From: Opitutaceae bacterium
Lineage (GTDB): Bacteria > Verrucomicrobiota > Verrucomicrobiia > Opitutales > Opitutaceae
Direction: 5' to 3'
NCBI GenBank assembly: GCA_028280955.1
Contig: JANQKU010000026.1
Span: 1 to 51,435, forward strand
Length of the DNA stretch: 51,435 nt
The notes beneath the pieces are model-generated. The model was not told the DNA's origin. It did no database searches and worked only from the letters and a program-made list of their open reading frames with translations. A program made the translations under genes and the position numbers. This document shows positions 37,145 to 46,941 of the stretch, piece after piece. The first letter of the stretch is position 1; each line of letters begins with the position of its first letter.

Positions 37145-37271
37145 TCACCTGTGTCTAAAGACAAAATTAAAAGAGGGATTAAGAGGTTATCTTTTGGGAT
37201 TGAAGGGAGTACCTGGTTTTTATCATAAGAGAGGGGCTCAAGCTGATGTGCCTTCGTTTAAATTTGGATAC

Positions 37272-38567
37272 ATGAAAAAGATTTTATTTTCATCTCGTCG
37301 TTTTTGGCAGACTCTCAAGACGTTTTGCGCGGCTGCTGAGGTTCCATCTACTTTACGTAACAGTGTTTCGACGGTTATCGAGGAAGTTCGATCTGATGGA
37401 GACAAAGCTGTTTGTAAGTTTATAAAGAAATTTGATCGGGCTAATTTGCAACCGGCGCATTTTCAAGTCTCACCTGAGGAATTGGAAAAGGCTGCTCGCC
37501 GATTGAATCAATCGGCCCGCGCGGCTATCCGAGAATCATTGAAATGTGTGAAAAACTTTCATAAAGAGTGTTTGCCCAAAGACTGGACAACTCGAAACAT
37601 TCATGGCGCTCAAGTAGGAGAAAATTATTATCCGTTAGGAAGAGTCGGTATCTACATCCCCAATGGATTAGTTTCCACAGTTGTTATGACTTGTGGTTTG
37701 GCGCGAGTAGCGAAAGTTCCCGAAATAGCTGTTTTCACCCCTTGTGATAAGAAGGGAAATGTAAGTGATGGCGTTTTGGGAGCATTGCATATCGCTGGTG
37801 TCAATGAAGTCTATCGTGTGGGTGGAATCCCCGCTGTGGCAGCGATGGCTTATGGTACTGCTTCGATCAAACCAGTTGTAAAAATATTTGGTCCAGGTAA
37901 TGCGTATGTGGTGGAGGCCAAGCGTCAGGTTTATGGGCGAGTGGGGGTCGATTTGTTACCCGGCCCAAGTGAAGTTATGATCATTGCGGATGATTCGGCA
38001 GATCCTTCGTTTATAGCTGCTGATCTCCTGGCCCAGGCTGAACACGGTTCAGGCCGGGAAAAGATTTATTTCATTGGACTTTCAGTATCGATCGTAAACG
38101 AGGTGCAGAAATGCCTCCGTGAGCAATTGAAAATATTACCGAGGAAAGCACTTATTTCATCTGTTCTGAAAAATGGATTTCTTACAATTTTGGTGGATTC
38201 GTTGGAACAGGCGGCTGAGGTGGCCAATTATGTTGCTCCAGAGCACTTGGAGCTAGAAGTAAAAGAGAAAGATCAAAAGGTTTTGACGCAATTGATTACC
38301 ACCGCAGGCGCAATCATGCAGGGGAAATGGTCTGCCACGGCGCTAGGAGATTTTACGGCAGGCCCCAGTCATGAGCTGCCGACTGGAGGCGCAGGTCGTT
38401 TTTCCAGTGGCTTGCGTGTCGAAGATTTTATGCGTCGTTCGAGTGTGATCCGTTATGATAAAACGAGTCTTTCCAAAGCGGCCTCTGTTGTCAGAGCGTT
38501 CAGTAAGCTCGAGGATTTGGAAGCGCACGGGCGATCTGTCGAAATTCGTCTTGGGAAAAATGAATGA
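37272..38567 (+). CDS. hisD: Histidinol dehydrogenase
   Basis: HisD oxidises histidinol to histidine in the last two steps of the pathway. The frame is open further upstream, into the preceding gene, but the start at 37272 (MKKILFSSRRFWQ) gives 431 residues, the usual size. Zinc and catalytic residues are visible: Gln and His in LLAQAEHGSGREK, the Glu-His pair in NYVAPEHLEL, Asp in LGDFTAGPSHELPTGG and the C-terminal His in LEAHGRSVEIRL. It overlaps hisC by eight bases. Confidence 0.96.
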   Translation: MKKILFSSRRFWQTLKTFCAAAEVPSTLRNSVSTVIEEVRSDGDKAVCKFIKKFDRANLQPAHFQVSPEELEKAARRLNQSARAAIRESLKCVKNFHKECLPKDWTTRNIHGAQVGENYYPLGRVGIYIPNGLVSTVVMTCGLARVAKVPEIAVFTPCDKKGNVSDGVLGALHIAGVNEVYRVGGIPAVAAMAYGTASIKPVVKIFGPGNAYVVEAKRQVYGRVGVDLLPGPSEVMIIADDSADPSFIAADLLAQAEHGSGREKIYFIGLSVSIVNEVQKCLREQLKILPRKALISSVLKNGFLTILVDSLEQAAEVANYVAPEHLELEVKEKDQKVLTQLITTAGAIMQGKWSATALGDFTAGPSHELPTGGAGRFSSGLRVEDFMRRSSVIRYDKTSLSKAASVVRAFSKLEDLEAHGRSVEIRLGKNE

Positions 38568-39654
38568 GGTAAGAATATCAGATTTGGTGCAGCCTCATAT
38601 CCGCAAGCTCGAAGCGTATACGCCAGGGCATCAACCGAGTGGTGAGGAATGGATAAAGCTTAATACCAATGAAAATCCGTATCCTCCGAGCCCAAAGGTT
38701 ACCGAAGCGATACAAGAATTGGCTGGCAGCACCTTACGATTGTATCCTGATCCGACGAGTTCTCGATTGAGAGAGGCAGTTGCGGCGCTTCATTCTTTGG
38801 ACTCGAATCAGGTAATCATAGGCAACGGCTCGGATGATATTCTGAATTTGCTTATTCGAGCCTTTGGAGGCGTTGGTGGAGCAGTGGGACTAAGCTTCCC
38901 CAGCTATTCATTGTACCCTGTTCTGGTTGGAATCGAAAATGGAAAGACTGAAGTCATCGAATTTCAGCGAGAAATGGCTTTGCCGATTGAGCAGATCAAA
39001 AACTGCTCTTCAGGATTGTTTCTGTTGACCTCCCCAAATGCTCCAACAGGCGTCGGGTTTGGAAATGAGAAAATCGAAAAAATTCTGAAAATTCATTCAG
39101 GTCTTCTAGTAGTGGATGAAGCATACGTAGACTTTGCTCATGAAAGCGCCATAGATTTGCTTAGGCGTTATCCTCGATTAGTCATCACGAGAACTTTTTC
39201 AAAATCATATAGTCTGGCAGGCATCAGAGTGGGTTATGCGTTGGCATCACCAGAAACTATCGGTTTTCTCGATCGGGTCCGGGACAGCTACAATGTCAGT
39301 CGTCTTTCGCAGACGGCTGCTCTTGCTGCGATTGAAGATCAAACCTATTTCCAAAGCACGGTCGGAAAGATAAAAGAAACTCGGAATAAATATCAGGTGA
39401 AATTTCAGGAAAAAGATTGGTTTGTGTATCCTTCTCAGACGAATTTCTTTTTTCTGGAGCCGAAAAATGTAAAAGGAGAAGCCAATGAAGAGGTAGCGAA
39501 ATCTTTGTTTGACTACCTTTATTCCCATAAAATTCTGGTTCGACACTTCGGGAGTCACGTCTTGACCTCTTCTTTTTTGAGGATCACTGTGGGCACAGAA
39601 TCTGAAATGCAGATTCTCAACGAAGTACTAAATTCATGGCAAACGACCGTATAG
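38560..39654 (+). CDS. hisC: Histidinol-phosphate aminotransferase
   Basis: HisC is a PLP enzyme that transaminates imidazole acetol phosphate. The start [16 protein letters not shown] at 38560 gives 364 residues; the open frame upstream is inside hisD. It contains [31 protein letters not shown] and the PLP lysine in [18 protein letters not shown], all diagnostic for HisC. It overlaps hisD by eight and hisB by nineteen bases, so the three are translationally coupled. Confidence 0.96.
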   Translation: MNEVRISDLVQPHIRKLEAYTPGHQPSGEEWIKLNTNENPYPPSPKVTEAIQELAGSTLRLYPDPTSSRLREAVAALHSLDSNQVIIGNGSDDILNLLIRAFGGVGGAVGLSFPSYSLYPVLVGIENGKTEVIEFQREMALPIEQIKNCSSGLFLLTSPNAPTGVGFGNEKIEKILKIHSGLLVVDEAYVDFAHESAIDLLRRYPRLVITRTFSKSYSLAGIRVGYALASPETIGFLDRVRDSYNVSRLSQTAALAAIEDQTYFQSTVGKIKETRNKYQVKFQEKDWFVYPSQTNFFFLEPKNVKGEANEEVAKSLFDYLYSHKILVRHFGSHVLTSSFLRITVGTESEMQILNEVLNSWQTTV

Positions 39655-40235
39655 CATCTGTCAGTCGCAAGACTGCGGAAACTGAAATATCTCTCCAAAT
39701 AAATCTGGATGGACCGGGTGAGTCGTCGATTCAAACAGGTATCCCTTTTTTTGATCACTTGCTCGAGCTTTTTGCCAGACATGGCCTCTTTGCCCTTCAG
39801 GTAGAGGCGAAAGGTGATCTTGGAGTTGATTATCACCATACCGTTGAGGATGTTGGCCTGGTTTTGGGTGAAGCTATTAAAAAAGCTCTCGGAGATAAAC
39901 TGGGTATCCGCCGTTATGGGTTTTTTATTTTACCAATGGACGAATGTTTGGCTCGAATTGCAGTCGATTTGGGTAACCGGCCTTTATTGCTTTACAGGGT
40001 GGAAGTGAAGAATTCCTACGTTCGCGATTTCAACATTTTGCTGATCAAAGAATTCTGCCGTGCGCTGGCCAACAGCCTGGGAGCGAATCTCCATGTAAAT
40101 CTTGAGTATGGAGAAGAGCCTCACCATGCCGTTGAGTGTGTGATGAAGTGTCTTGGGCGTGCGATAGATCATGCCAGTCAGATTGATCCGAGGACGAGTG
40201 GCGAACTGCCTTCGACCAAAGGTCTTTTGACCTGA
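39636..40235 (+). CDS. hisB: Imidazoleglycerol-phosphate dehydratase
   Basis: HisB removes water from imidazoleglycerol phosphate. It has 199 residues and is the stand-alone dehydratase without the HAD phosphatase domain of the enterobacterial fusion, so histidinol phosphatase must be encoded elsewhere. The two Mn-binding motifs are visible, [16 protein letters not shown] and [17 protein letters not shown], along with the conserved [16 protein letters not shown]. The start overlaps the end of hisC. Confidence 0.97.
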   Translation: MANDRIASVSRKTAETEISLQINLDGPGESSIQTGIPFFDHLLELFARHGLFALQVEAKGDLGVDYHHTVEDVGLVLGEAIKKALGDKLGIRRYGFFILPMDECLARIAVDLGNRPLLLYRVEVKNSYVRDFNILLIKEFCRALANSLGANLHVNLEYGEEPHHAVECVMKCLGRAIDHASQIDPRTSGELPSTKGLLT

Positions 40236-40302
40236 GTGTTTTTTGTGAGCGAAACAGTATTCACTGAGGTTGATATGAAAAATATCTACCGGAGGATTAG
40301 GT

Positions 40303-40926
40303 ATGGCTTTAAAAATTGCATTAATAAATTATGGAATGGGTAATCTCAAAAGTGTTTCCAAGGCTCTTGAGTCTGTCGGCGCACAGGTTGAGATTGTCAC
40401 TGACAGTTCTGGTTTTGATGGAGCCGATGGAGTCGTTTTACCCGGAGTTGGCGCTCTGGGTGACTGTGTCGGACCCCTGAGATTGGCAGGACTGGATGTC
40501 GCAATCCGTAAATGGATTGGATCTGGACGACCTTTTCTGGGTGTGTGTATCGGCTTGCAGGCGTTATTTGAAACTTCGGAAGAAGGTGGCGTTTCCGGGC
40601 TTGGTATTTTCCCCGGTAAGGTTGTTCGTTTTGATCGACCGAAAGAATACAAGATTCCTCATATGGGTTGGAATCAGATTCGTTTTGAACAGAAAGACAG
40701 CCCTCTTAGTAAAGGGTTATCCTCTGGGAAGGATCAATTTTACTTCGTTCACAGTTATTATGTGGTTCCGGAAGACCCGGATTTGATTCTAGCGACTACG
40801 GATTATGGAGGTCGCTTTGTCAGTGCCATAGGAAGTGGAAAATGTTTTGCCACGCAGTTTCACCCGGAAAAGAGCCAGGCGAAAGGTCTCCAACTTTACC
40901 GCAATTTTGCAGAGCTTTGTCTATGA
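40303..40926 (+). CDS. hisH: Imidazole glycerol phosphate synthase, glutaminase subunit HisH
   Basis: HisH supplies ammonia to HisF. It has 207 residues. The nucleophile C82 is in GVCIGLQALFE, and the His/Glu of the triad are H187 and E189 in ATQFHPEKSQ. It is preceded by GGAGG with good spacing, so unlike its neighbours it uses a strong ribosome site after a 67-base spacer. hisF and hisA are not in this window. Confidence 0.96.
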   Translation: MALKIALINYGMGNLKSVSKALESVGAQVEIVTDSSGFDGADGVVLPGVGALGDCVGPLRLAGLDVAIRKWIGSGRPFLGVCIGLQALFETSEEGGVSGLGIFPGKVVRFDRPKEYKIPHMGWNQIRFEQKDSPLSKGLSSGKDQFYFVHSYYVVPEDPDLILATTDYGGRFVSAIGSGKCFATQFHPEKSQAKGLQLYRNFAELCL

Positions 40927-41018
40927 GTTTAAATTAAGATAGATATTAGGTAGCTTAATTTGGAGTGCAAAAATGATCTTTTCCGCATGTGAAAGGCCAC
41001 ATCCTCTTTACAACACCC

Positions 41019-41044
41019 AAACTTACACTCAAAGTGTATAGTTT
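41019..41044. repeat. 26-base imperfect palindrome upstream of gltA
   Basis: AAACTTACACT (41019-41029), spacer CAA, then AGTGTA-t-AGTTT (41033-41044). The arms are complementary over 11 positions apart from one inserted T. The inner part TACACT-CAA-AGTGTA is perfect. It lies 78 bases before the gltA start in AT-rich DNA, where a regulator-binding operator or leader hairpin would be expected. No U tract follows, so it is not a terminator. Confidence 0.6.
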
Positions 41045-41122
41045 GAGTGATTAGCGGTTTTAATCGGTTTGATAGCCGATTCTTGTTCTTCATTCGCTCA
41101 GCCCTCTCCAGATTTTTTGATT

Positions 41123-42418
41123 ATGTCGAATGATGCTATTTTAAAAATAAAAGATAAGGAATATTCTCTGCCAATGATTGTTGGTTCGGAAGGTGAAACA
41201 GCTGTTGATGCGAGAAAACTTCGCAACCAAAGTGGCTGTATCACCTATGATGAAGGTTACGGGAACACTGGTTCTTGCCAAAGCGATGTCACATATATCG
41301 ATGGAGAGCAGGGCATTCTTCGCTACCGTGGCTATCCCATTGATCAGTTGGCGCTCGATTCAGATTTTGTCGAAACAGCCTTCCTCATTATATATGGGGA
41401 TCTGCCGACATCTGAAGAAAGAGCTGTATTTGCCAAATCACTTAATGAGAATGCCAGTGTCCATGCCCGTATGCTGCACCTTTTTGAAGGTTATCCACGG
41501 GATGCCCATCCGATGGCTATCCTCAGTGCTATGGTGAATTCTCTCGGATGCTATGATCCTCATCTTGCGACAAATGATCATAAACGTGATCTGGAAAACT
41601 TTTCAGAAGCTGCGGCTATTGCCATTTCCAAAGTTAGAACGATTGCTGCCGTTTCCTATCGAATGAGCCAAGGACTCCCGATTATATATCCTAAGATAGA
41701 GCTACCCTATTGTGACAATTTTCTGCATATGATGTTTTCTGATCCTTATCGGGAGTACCTGGCGACACCGGAAGTATCACGTGCCTTAAATCTGCTCTTA
41801 CTGCTTCACGCCGATCACGAGCAAAATTGCAGCACTTCAACTGTTAGAATGGTCGCATCCAGCGGCGCTAATTTGTTTGCGTCTACTGCTGCTGGAATCT
41901 GTGCCTTGTGGGGACCTCTTCATGGTGGAGCCAATATGGCGGTTATTCAGATGTTGGAAAGCATCCATGCCGAAGGAGACGATGGCTCTCGCTTTATTGA
42001 AGCTGCTAAATCGGGGACAGGAGGAAAACGGTTGATGGGATTTGGTCATCGAGTTTATAAGAATTTTGATCCACGGGCCAAAATTATTGGAAAGGCTTGT
42101 GAGGAACTTTTGGATAGTTTGGGCATTGAAGATCCCTGTCTCGATATTGCCCGTCATCTGGAGAGTGCGGCATTGAAGGATGATTACTTTATTGAACGGA
42201 AGCTTTATCCGAATGTTGATTTCTACAGTGGCATTGTCATGCGGGCCATAGGTATTCCTCTTAATATGTTTACTGTTATGTTTGCCATCGGACGTATGCC
42301 CGGGTGGATTGCGAATTGGAAGGAAGTTGCTTCCAACCCTAAGGGGAAAATATATCGCCCTAGACAGATTTATACAGGCCCAGTCAAACGTGACTATGTC
42401 TCAATGGAAAAACGGTAG
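41123..42418 (+). CDS. gltA: Citrate synthase
   Basis: GltA condenses oxaloacetate and acetyl-CoA at the entry of the TCA cycle. The start at 41123 ([17 protein letters not shown]) gives 431 residues, the type II hexameric length; the frame opens 54 bases earlier but without the family's N-terminus. It contains [13 protein letters not shown], the first catalytic His in [28 protein letters not shown], the second His in [15 protein letters not shown], and the Asp in [16 protein letters not shown], all conserved. It is a single-gene unit with a palindrome upstream and a strong terminator downstream. Confidence 0.97.
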   Translation: MSNDAILKIKDKEYSLPMIVGSEGETAVDARKLRNQSGCITYDEGYGNTGSCQSDVTYIDGEQGILRYRGYPIDQLALDSDFVETAFLIIYGDLPTSEERAVFAKSLNENASVHARMLHLFEGYPRDAHPMAILSAMVNSLGCYDPHLATNDHKRDLENFSEAAAIAISKVRTIAAVSYRMSQGLPIIYPKIELPYCDNFLHMMFSDPYREYLATPEVSRALNLLLLLHADHEQNCSTSTVRMVASSGANLFASTAAGICALWGPLHGGANMAVIQMLESIHAEGDDGSRFIEAAKSGTGGKRLMGFGHRVYKNFDPRAKIIGKACEELLDSLGIEDPCLDIARHLESAALKDDYFIERKLYPNVDFYSGIVMRAIGIPLNMFTVMFAIGRMPGWIANWKEVASNPKGKIYRPRQIYTGPVKRDYVSMEKR

Positions 42419-42440
42419 CATTCCGGTAAGCTGACTTTTT

Positions 42441-42476
42441 GCCGATTTTCCGATTGTGAAAATCGGCATTTTTTTT
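42441..42476 (+). terminator. Rho-independent terminator after gltA
   Basis: A perfect 10-bp stem, GCCGATTTTC (42441-42450) with GAAAATCGGC (42458-42467), has a seven-base loop and is followed by ATTTTTTTT. It serves the plus strand only; on the minus strand an A tract follows the hairpin. Confidence 0.9.
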
Positions 42477-42485
42477 GGCGATGTT

Positions 42486-43214
42486 TTATGTCTTTTTAGG
42501 TGGCGGTGTTTTAAAAACATCTTCCATACTGAGGCCTGTTAGTCGCTTTATTCCGGCGAAGAGTCTCCAGAGGGCATAGGCCATGACGATTGTTGATGGA
42601 ATGACAATCACGGGCCAACTGAGAGCCGTCATTTTTCCCAGTTCTTGTGTAAATTCGACACTACCCGACGGGCTTGTGAGGATCACTCGCGCCAGAATAA
42701 AATTGAGAATGGCACTGAGGAAAAACGAAAATGCGAGAACGTAAGTGGAGGAAACCAACAGTTTATCAAAAGCGTTTTCATTGTTCCTGATGACTAAAGT
42801 GCGGTGAACTTTTTCAACGTCGATGATTTTATCGTTGTAGAGAAATGTGCGGATCAGCGGATACTTTGTTTTAAGGGAGCCGATAACAGCAATTCCCAGT
42901 AGTAAAGGTATCGCGGCCTCTTTGACGGCGAACCAGATCCCATCGACTTTGAGAAGACCAAGTCCGCCGGTCAGTAGAATGCTGATAAAACCAAGAATAG
43001 AGAAAAAATTCCATTTTTGGCGAGTTACGAGATCATAAATGCCATATATGAATGGAAGACTTAACCCGAGAATGAGTGCATAGACTGGACCAAGGCGGTC
43101 TTCAGGGCTGAGTTTGGATAAAATAATGGCGGGCAGAACAATATTGAAAACCAGGTTGATGAGCATGTTCTCCTGCTTTTCTGGTTGGGTCTTTAGTTGG
43201 GTCTCTGAGGTCAT
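42486..43214 (-). CDS. Multi-pass inner-membrane protein, VC0807-like
   Basis: The protein has 242 residues, mostly hydrophobic, with about six predicted helices in three pairs: NLVFNIVLPAIILSKL and YALILGLSLPFIYGIYDLV, then FSILGFISILLTGGLGLL and KEAAIPLLLGIAVIGSL, then VLAFSFFLSAILNFILARVI and a C-terminal pair ending in RLTGLSMEDVFKT. The layout and the PxYALxxxLxxPxxxG-type motif resemble the uncharacterised VC0807 family of small membrane proteins. That assignment is from memory of the pattern and is uncertain. It is convergent with gltA and alone in its unit. Function is unknown. Confidence 0.6.
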   Translation of the reverse strand: MTSETQLKTQPEKQENMLINLVFNIVLPAIILSKLSPEDRLGPVYALILGLSLPFIYGIYDLVTRQKWNFFSILGFISILLTGGLGLLKVDGIWFAVKEAAIPLLLGIAVIGSLKTKYPLIRTFLYNDKIIDVEKVHRTLVIRNNENAFDKLLVSSTYVLAFSFFLSAILNFILARVILTSPSGSVEFTQELGKMTALSWPVIVIPSTIVMAYALWRLFAGIKRLTGLSMEDVFKTPPPKKT

Positions 43215-43274
43215 ATGGCAATTTTGTGATCGGCAGGATCTGTCATTTTTTGAGACTATTCAAATGTGAAGTTT

Positions 43275-43283
43275 TGCTATATT
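43275..43283 (+). promoter_or_regulatory. Extended -10 promoter candidate for the acpS operon
   Basis: TGCTATATT forms an extended -10 element (TGn plus TATATT), about 168 bases before acpS. No good -35 is found at 17 bases, as is allowed for extended -10 promoters. It lies in the 236-base spacer between divergent genes. Confidence 0.35.
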
Positions 43284-43450
43284 GAAGGAGTATGTTTAAA
43301 AACTCACTTTTTCTTAGCATTGACGTAGATGATGTTGCGACTGTGCCGCAAACTCGGTGCCGGGGAAATGGGCATTCGTATGATTATAAAATGATAAGCC
43401 AAGGAGAAAAACAAGCCACCTTGTGCAATAGAAGGTAGAATGAATCGATA

Positions 43451-43870
43451 ATGAAAGTGGAAGACATCAATCTATCGGGAAAGGGTAAAGCTCTTGGAGT
43501 AGGGGTTGATTTGGTCGAAGTGGGTCGTATTGCGAATATGCTGGAGCAACATGGGGAGAGATTTTTAGAAAAAGTTTATACTGAAGAGGAGAGGGAGTAT
43601 TGTATGGGAAAAAAACATCCCCCGATACATCTGGCGGCTCGTTTTGCGGCTAAAGAAGCTGTATCCAAGTGTTTTGGCACTGGAATTGGTTCCGAGTTGT
43701 CCTGGCATTCTGTTTCTGTCATCAACGGATCGAACGGACAACCTCAGGTTCGCCTGGATGACCAAGGTTCTAAACTCTTATCTCGAAAGAGGGGAGAGTC
43801 TGTTTTGATCAGTCTTTCGCATACTGAATCTATGGCCACGGCATTTGCTGTGTTGGTAGCTGAAAAATAA
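43451..43870 (+). CDS. acpS: Holo-[acyl-carrier-protein] synthase
   Basis: AcpS attaches the 4'-phosphopantetheine group to ACP. It has 139 residues. GVGVDLVEVGRI with the conserved Asp, RFAAKEAVSKCFG and VLISLSHTESMATAFAV are the diagnostic motifs. About 13 extra residues (MKVEDINLSGKGK) precede the normal start. It is followed six bases later by nnr, a frequent pairing. A 48-codon ORF (43292-43438) lies in its upstream spacer. Confidence 0.95.
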   Translation: MKVEDINLSGKGKALGVGVDLVEVGRIANMLEQHGERFLEKVYTEEEREYCMGKKHPPIHLAARFAAKEAVSKCFGTGIGSELSWHSVSVINGSNGQPQVRLDDQGSKLLSRKRGESVLISLSHTESMATAFAVLVAEK

Positions 43871-43876
43871 AGTGAA

Positions 43877-45439
43877 ATGAATGGACTACACCCAATCTTA
43901 ACTTGTGGAGAAGCGGTTTCCTGGGAAAAAGAGATTCTTGGTGATGTGGAATCTTTGGAATGGCCTGCTATGCAACTGGCTGGAGAATCTCTGGCAGAGT
44001 CAGTTCTAGATGATTTTGCAGAGATAGGTTCCATTCATGATAATACGCGTCTTCTTCTTCTCGTTGGCAAGGGGCACAATGGTGGCGATGCTCTTATCGC
44101 CTTAAGGCATTTGTTGAGGACGATGGAAAATGCCTCGGCCGTTATCGCATTTTCCTGCGGATTTGAAGCCTTGAAACTTTTGAGCCAAAGAGCCTTTGAG
44201 GAATTGTGGGCTGAACATGGCCCTCGGATAGAATATCAGCTGCCTTATCGGCAGAATGGGAGTGAAGTTGGAGAGAAAATGGCTCAATCTTTGGAGCTTT
44301 CTTATGATATTTGCCTAGATGGTCTTGTAGGAATGCAGTTTAAGCCCCCATTGCGTGGCTATGCTGCAGCAATGGTTTCCTTGGTAAATGATAATCCGTC
44401 GATCAAATTTCGAGCAGCGATTGATCTACCCAGTGGCATTGGAGATAAGTCCGGTGATCTTTCGTTTCGAGCAGATTTTACCTATTCGACCGGCATTGTG
44501 AAATACCCCTTAATAGAGCCGGAGAATGCAGATGTAGTTGGACGTATTCGATATTTGGATCTTGGGTTTTTCTCTCGAGAGTATGAATCAACTCAAGATG
44601 AATTCGTCATCACAAAAGACATTCTGGAGCCATTGCGACAATTGAGGCCAGCTGTTTCTGATAAACGATCGAATGGTCATTTATTTATTTTGAGTGGTTC
44701 TCGGACAATGCCAGGGGCTGTTTTGATGTCTGTGCAGGCGGCATTGAAATCGGGAGTTGGATTGGTGACAGGGTTTGTGCCCGAGTCGTTAGCTGTTTAT
44801 TTCGCAACTCAAGCACCTGAAGCGATGTGGGTTCCCTGGCCGGAAACACCCAATGGGTCACTGGCTTTGGAAGGCAGACACTTGTTGCTTTCTCGTGTCG
44901 ACCGATCTACGGGATTGCTGATCGGGCCGGGGCTCGGCCAGGAAGAAGAAACACTTGCCCTGGTGGCAGATCTTGCTTCTCTCGTCTCCCGTCCTTTGGT
45001 TTTGGATGCGGATGCGCTTATGCCTGAGGTAGTCGAGGTTGTTGCTGAAAAACGAAAAGGGGCGGAGATTGTTTGCACGCCGCATGTGGGAGAATTTAAG
45101 CGATTATCGGGAGAACCTGCTTCGACAGAAGCCTTGAAGCGATATTGCAACCAATGGGGTGTTGTGACGTGCCTTAAAGGACCGATTACCAGAGTTTCTG
45201 ATGGAGCTGTGGTTTATCATAATGTTTTTGGGGGGCCGGTATTGGCTCGCGGTGGAAGTGGTGATTTATTGGCAGGTTTGTTGGGAGGGCTGATGGCTCG
45301 TCGGGAGAGCAAGGCTTTACCATCTGCTCTTCAAGCAGTCGCCTGGCATGGAAGGGCAGCTGATAAACTTGCTCGAGATTGCGGCCAGGTGGCAGTAAAA
45401 ACCACTGACCTTCTCTCCCATTTGCCGAACGCCATTTGA
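43877..45439 (+). CDS. nnr: Bifunctional NAD(P)H-hydrate epimerase/dehydratase
   Basis: Nnr repairs damaged hydrated NAD(P)H: the N-terminal part epimerises and the C-terminal part dehydrates. It has 520 residues. The N-terminal YjeF_N domain has GKGHNGGDALIALRHL and the IDLPSGIGDKSGD motif. The C-terminal carbohydrate-kinase-like domain has LSGSRTMPGAVLMSVQAAL, IGPGLGQEEE, VLDADALMPE, CTPHVGEFKRLSG, LKGPITRVSDG and GGSGDLLAGLLGGLMARR, in the order expected for the ADP-dependent dehydratase. It is ten bases before dprA. Confidence 0.96.
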   Translation: MNGLHPILTCGEAVSWEKEILGDVESLEWPAMQLAGESLAESVLDDFAEIGSIHDNTRLLLLVGKGHNGGDALIALRHLLRTMENASAVIAFSCGFEALKLLSQRAFEELWAEHGPRIEYQLPYRQNGSEVGEKMAQSLELSYDICLDGLVGMQFKPPLRGYAAAMVSLVNDNPSIKFRAAIDLPSGIGDKSGDLSFRADFTYSTGIVKYPLIEPENADVVGRIRYLDLGFFSREYESTQDEFVITKDILEPLRQLRPAVSDKRSNGHLFILSGSRTMPGAVLMSVQAALKSGVGLVTGFVPESLAVYFATQAPEAMWVPWPETPNGSLALEGRHLLLSRVDRSTGLLIGPGLGQEEETLALVADLASLVSRPLVLDADALMPEVVEVVAEKRKGAEIVCTPHVGEFKRLSGEPASTEALKRYCNQWGVVTCLKGPITRVSDGAVVYHNVFGGPVLARGGSGDLLAGLLGGLMARRESKALPSALQAVAWHGRAADKLARDCGQVAVKTTDLLSHLPNAI

Positions 45440-45448
45440 GCAGTTAAA

Positions 45449-46576
45449 ATGAAGACAAGAGGGGAATTAACCAAGAAACAAGCATTTATGGTACTGAATG
45501 GTTTGCCGTCCATCGGACCGGTCACCCTAAAACGTTTAATGGAGGCTTTTGATGAAGACCCTCTGGCTATTCTGGAAGCAAGCTCCTCTGCCTTAGAGTC
45601 AGTTCAGAAAATTGGGCCGACAATTAGTGCTACATTACATAATTGGCGTGAAAATTTTGATTTGAAGGGAGAAGAAAAAAAAGTAGAGCAATCCGGAGTA
45701 GAGTTTGTTTCCTGTGGGGATGAAGAATATCCTTCTCTTTTGAGAGAAATGTATGACCCGCCTATTGGACTGTATTGTATGGGCAAATACAGGATGGATC
45801 ATCCAGCGATAGCCATTGTGGGAAGTCGTCGCATGACATTATATGGTCAGTCCATTGCTAAAAAAATGGGAGCAGAATTAGCCCGTGCGGGGTTTTGCGT
45901 GGTAAGTGGATTGGCTCGAGGGATTGACACCGCGGCACACGAAGGAGCTCTTTCGGTTGGAGGAAAAACGGTGGCTGTTGTCGGATGTGGTTTGGATATT
46001 ATTTATCCTCCGGAAAACCTTGATCTCTATCGGCGAATCAGTGAAGAGGGTGCAGTTTTCTCAGAATTCCCGTTTGGAAGGCGAGCTGACCGCCAAACAT
46101 TTCCAATGAGAAACAGGGTTGTTGCAGGTTTATCGCTAGCGACTGTAGTGGTTGAATCTGCTGCCAATGGCGGCGCGATGATAACGGCAAGGTTCGCAGG
46201 TGAACAGGGTCGACAAGTCTTTGCTGTGCCTGGTAGGATTGACCAAACCAGCAGTAGCGGGTGTCATGTTCTCATCCGAGATGGAGCGGTGTTGGTCTCA
46301 TGCGTGGATGATATTCTAGAAGAGCTGGCCTATCTTTCTCCTGTATCAAGAGCCTCTTTGGCACAGAGGAATGATCAGAGTGAGGAGGGAAGTGAAAATT
46401 TTAATGAGATGGAGGAGCAAGTGATGGAGTGTTTCAGAGGTGGAAACGTTCTAAGCCCAGATCAATTGGTCTCGATGCTTTCTATTTCGATTAGTGAAGT
46501 TTCCTCGACTTTGATGCTTCTGGAATTGAAGAAACGGATTCAAAAGCGAGTTGATGGATGCTTTGAGCAAGTTTGA
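45449..46576 (+). CDS. dprA: DNA processing protein DprA
   Basis: DprA loads RecA on incoming single-stranded DNA during transformation. It has 375 residues. An N-terminal helix-hairpin-helix-like region (GLPSIGPVTLKRLMEAFDED) precedes the Rossmann-like core with VGSRRMTLYGQ, VSGLARGIDTAAHEGAL, VVGCGLDIIYPPENL, SEFPFGRRADRQTFPMRNRV and TSSSGCHVLIRDGAV. A C-terminal winged-helix-like domain (LSPDQLVSMLSISISEVSSTLMLLEL) completes it. It ends four bases before the convergent HIT gene. Confidence 0.96.
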   Translation: MKTRGELTKKQAFMVLNGLPSIGPVTLKRLMEAFDEDPLAILEASSSALESVQKIGPTISATLHNWRENFDLKGEEKKVEQSGVEFVSCGDEEYPSLLREMYDPPIGLYCMGKYRMDHPAIAIVGSRRMTLYGQSIAKKMGAELARAGFCVVSGLARGIDTAAHEGALSVGGKTVAVVGCGLDIIYPPENLDLYRRISEEGAVFSEFPFGRRADRQTFPMRNRVVAGLSLATVVVESAANGGAMITARFAGEQGRQVFAVPGRIDQTSSSGCHVLIRDGAVLVSCVDDILEELAYLSPVSRASLAQRNDQSEEGSENFNEMEEQVMECFRGGNVLSPDQLVSMLSISISEVSSTLMLLELKKRIQKRVDGCFEQV

Positions 46577-46580
46577 AATC

Positions 46581-46925
46581 TTAGCCTGGAGGCCATGTCA
46601 TTTTTCGTTTTCCTAGCAGGTGAACATGTAAATGAGGTACGGTCTCTCCACCATCAGGACCATGGTTAATGACGAGGCGGAAACCGTTGTCCAATCCGAG
46701 CTTTTTAGCTATCTGGCCTGCAATCAGGAGAAGGTGTCCCAAGGTGGATTGATCGCTTTCATCTGCCAATCCAATGCGAGGGATTACTTTTTTGGGTATA
46801 ATAATAAGATGAATCGGAGCTTGTGGGTCGATATCATGAATAGCGATGCAGAGATCGTCTTCATGCTCAATGTTAGCCGGGATCTCTCGGTCAATGATTT
46901 TGCTGAAGATAGTTTTTTCGGACAT
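46581..46925 (-). CDS. HIT-family purine nucleoside phosphoramidase/hydrolase (HinT-like)
   Basis: HIT-family proteins hydrolyse AMP-amino or related bonds. The start chosen (MSEKTIFSKIIDREIPAN, 46925) gives 114 residues, matching bacterial HinT. The frame is open 63 bases further upstream but without family sequence. It contains IFSKIIDREIPANIEHEDD, PIHLIIIPKKVIPRI and the catalytic HLHVHLLG triad motif followed by GKRKMTWPPG. It is the last gene of the trpG-nrdR-orf unit and ends four bases from dprA, which is convergent. Confidence 0.95.
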   Translation of the reverse strand: MSEKTIFSKIIDREIPANIEHEDDLCIAIHDIDPQAPIHLIIIPKKVIPRIGLADESDQSTLGHLLLIAGQIAKKLGLDNGFRLVINHGPDGGETVPHLHVHLLGKRKMTWPPG

Positions 46926-46941
46926 AATAAGTTTGGTTGAA

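Noticed and set aside
37092-37271. Longer hisD reading frame starting inside the previous gene
   Set aside because: The additional 60 residues are unlike any HisD N-terminus and overlap the upstream coding region; the ATG at 37272 gives the normal length.
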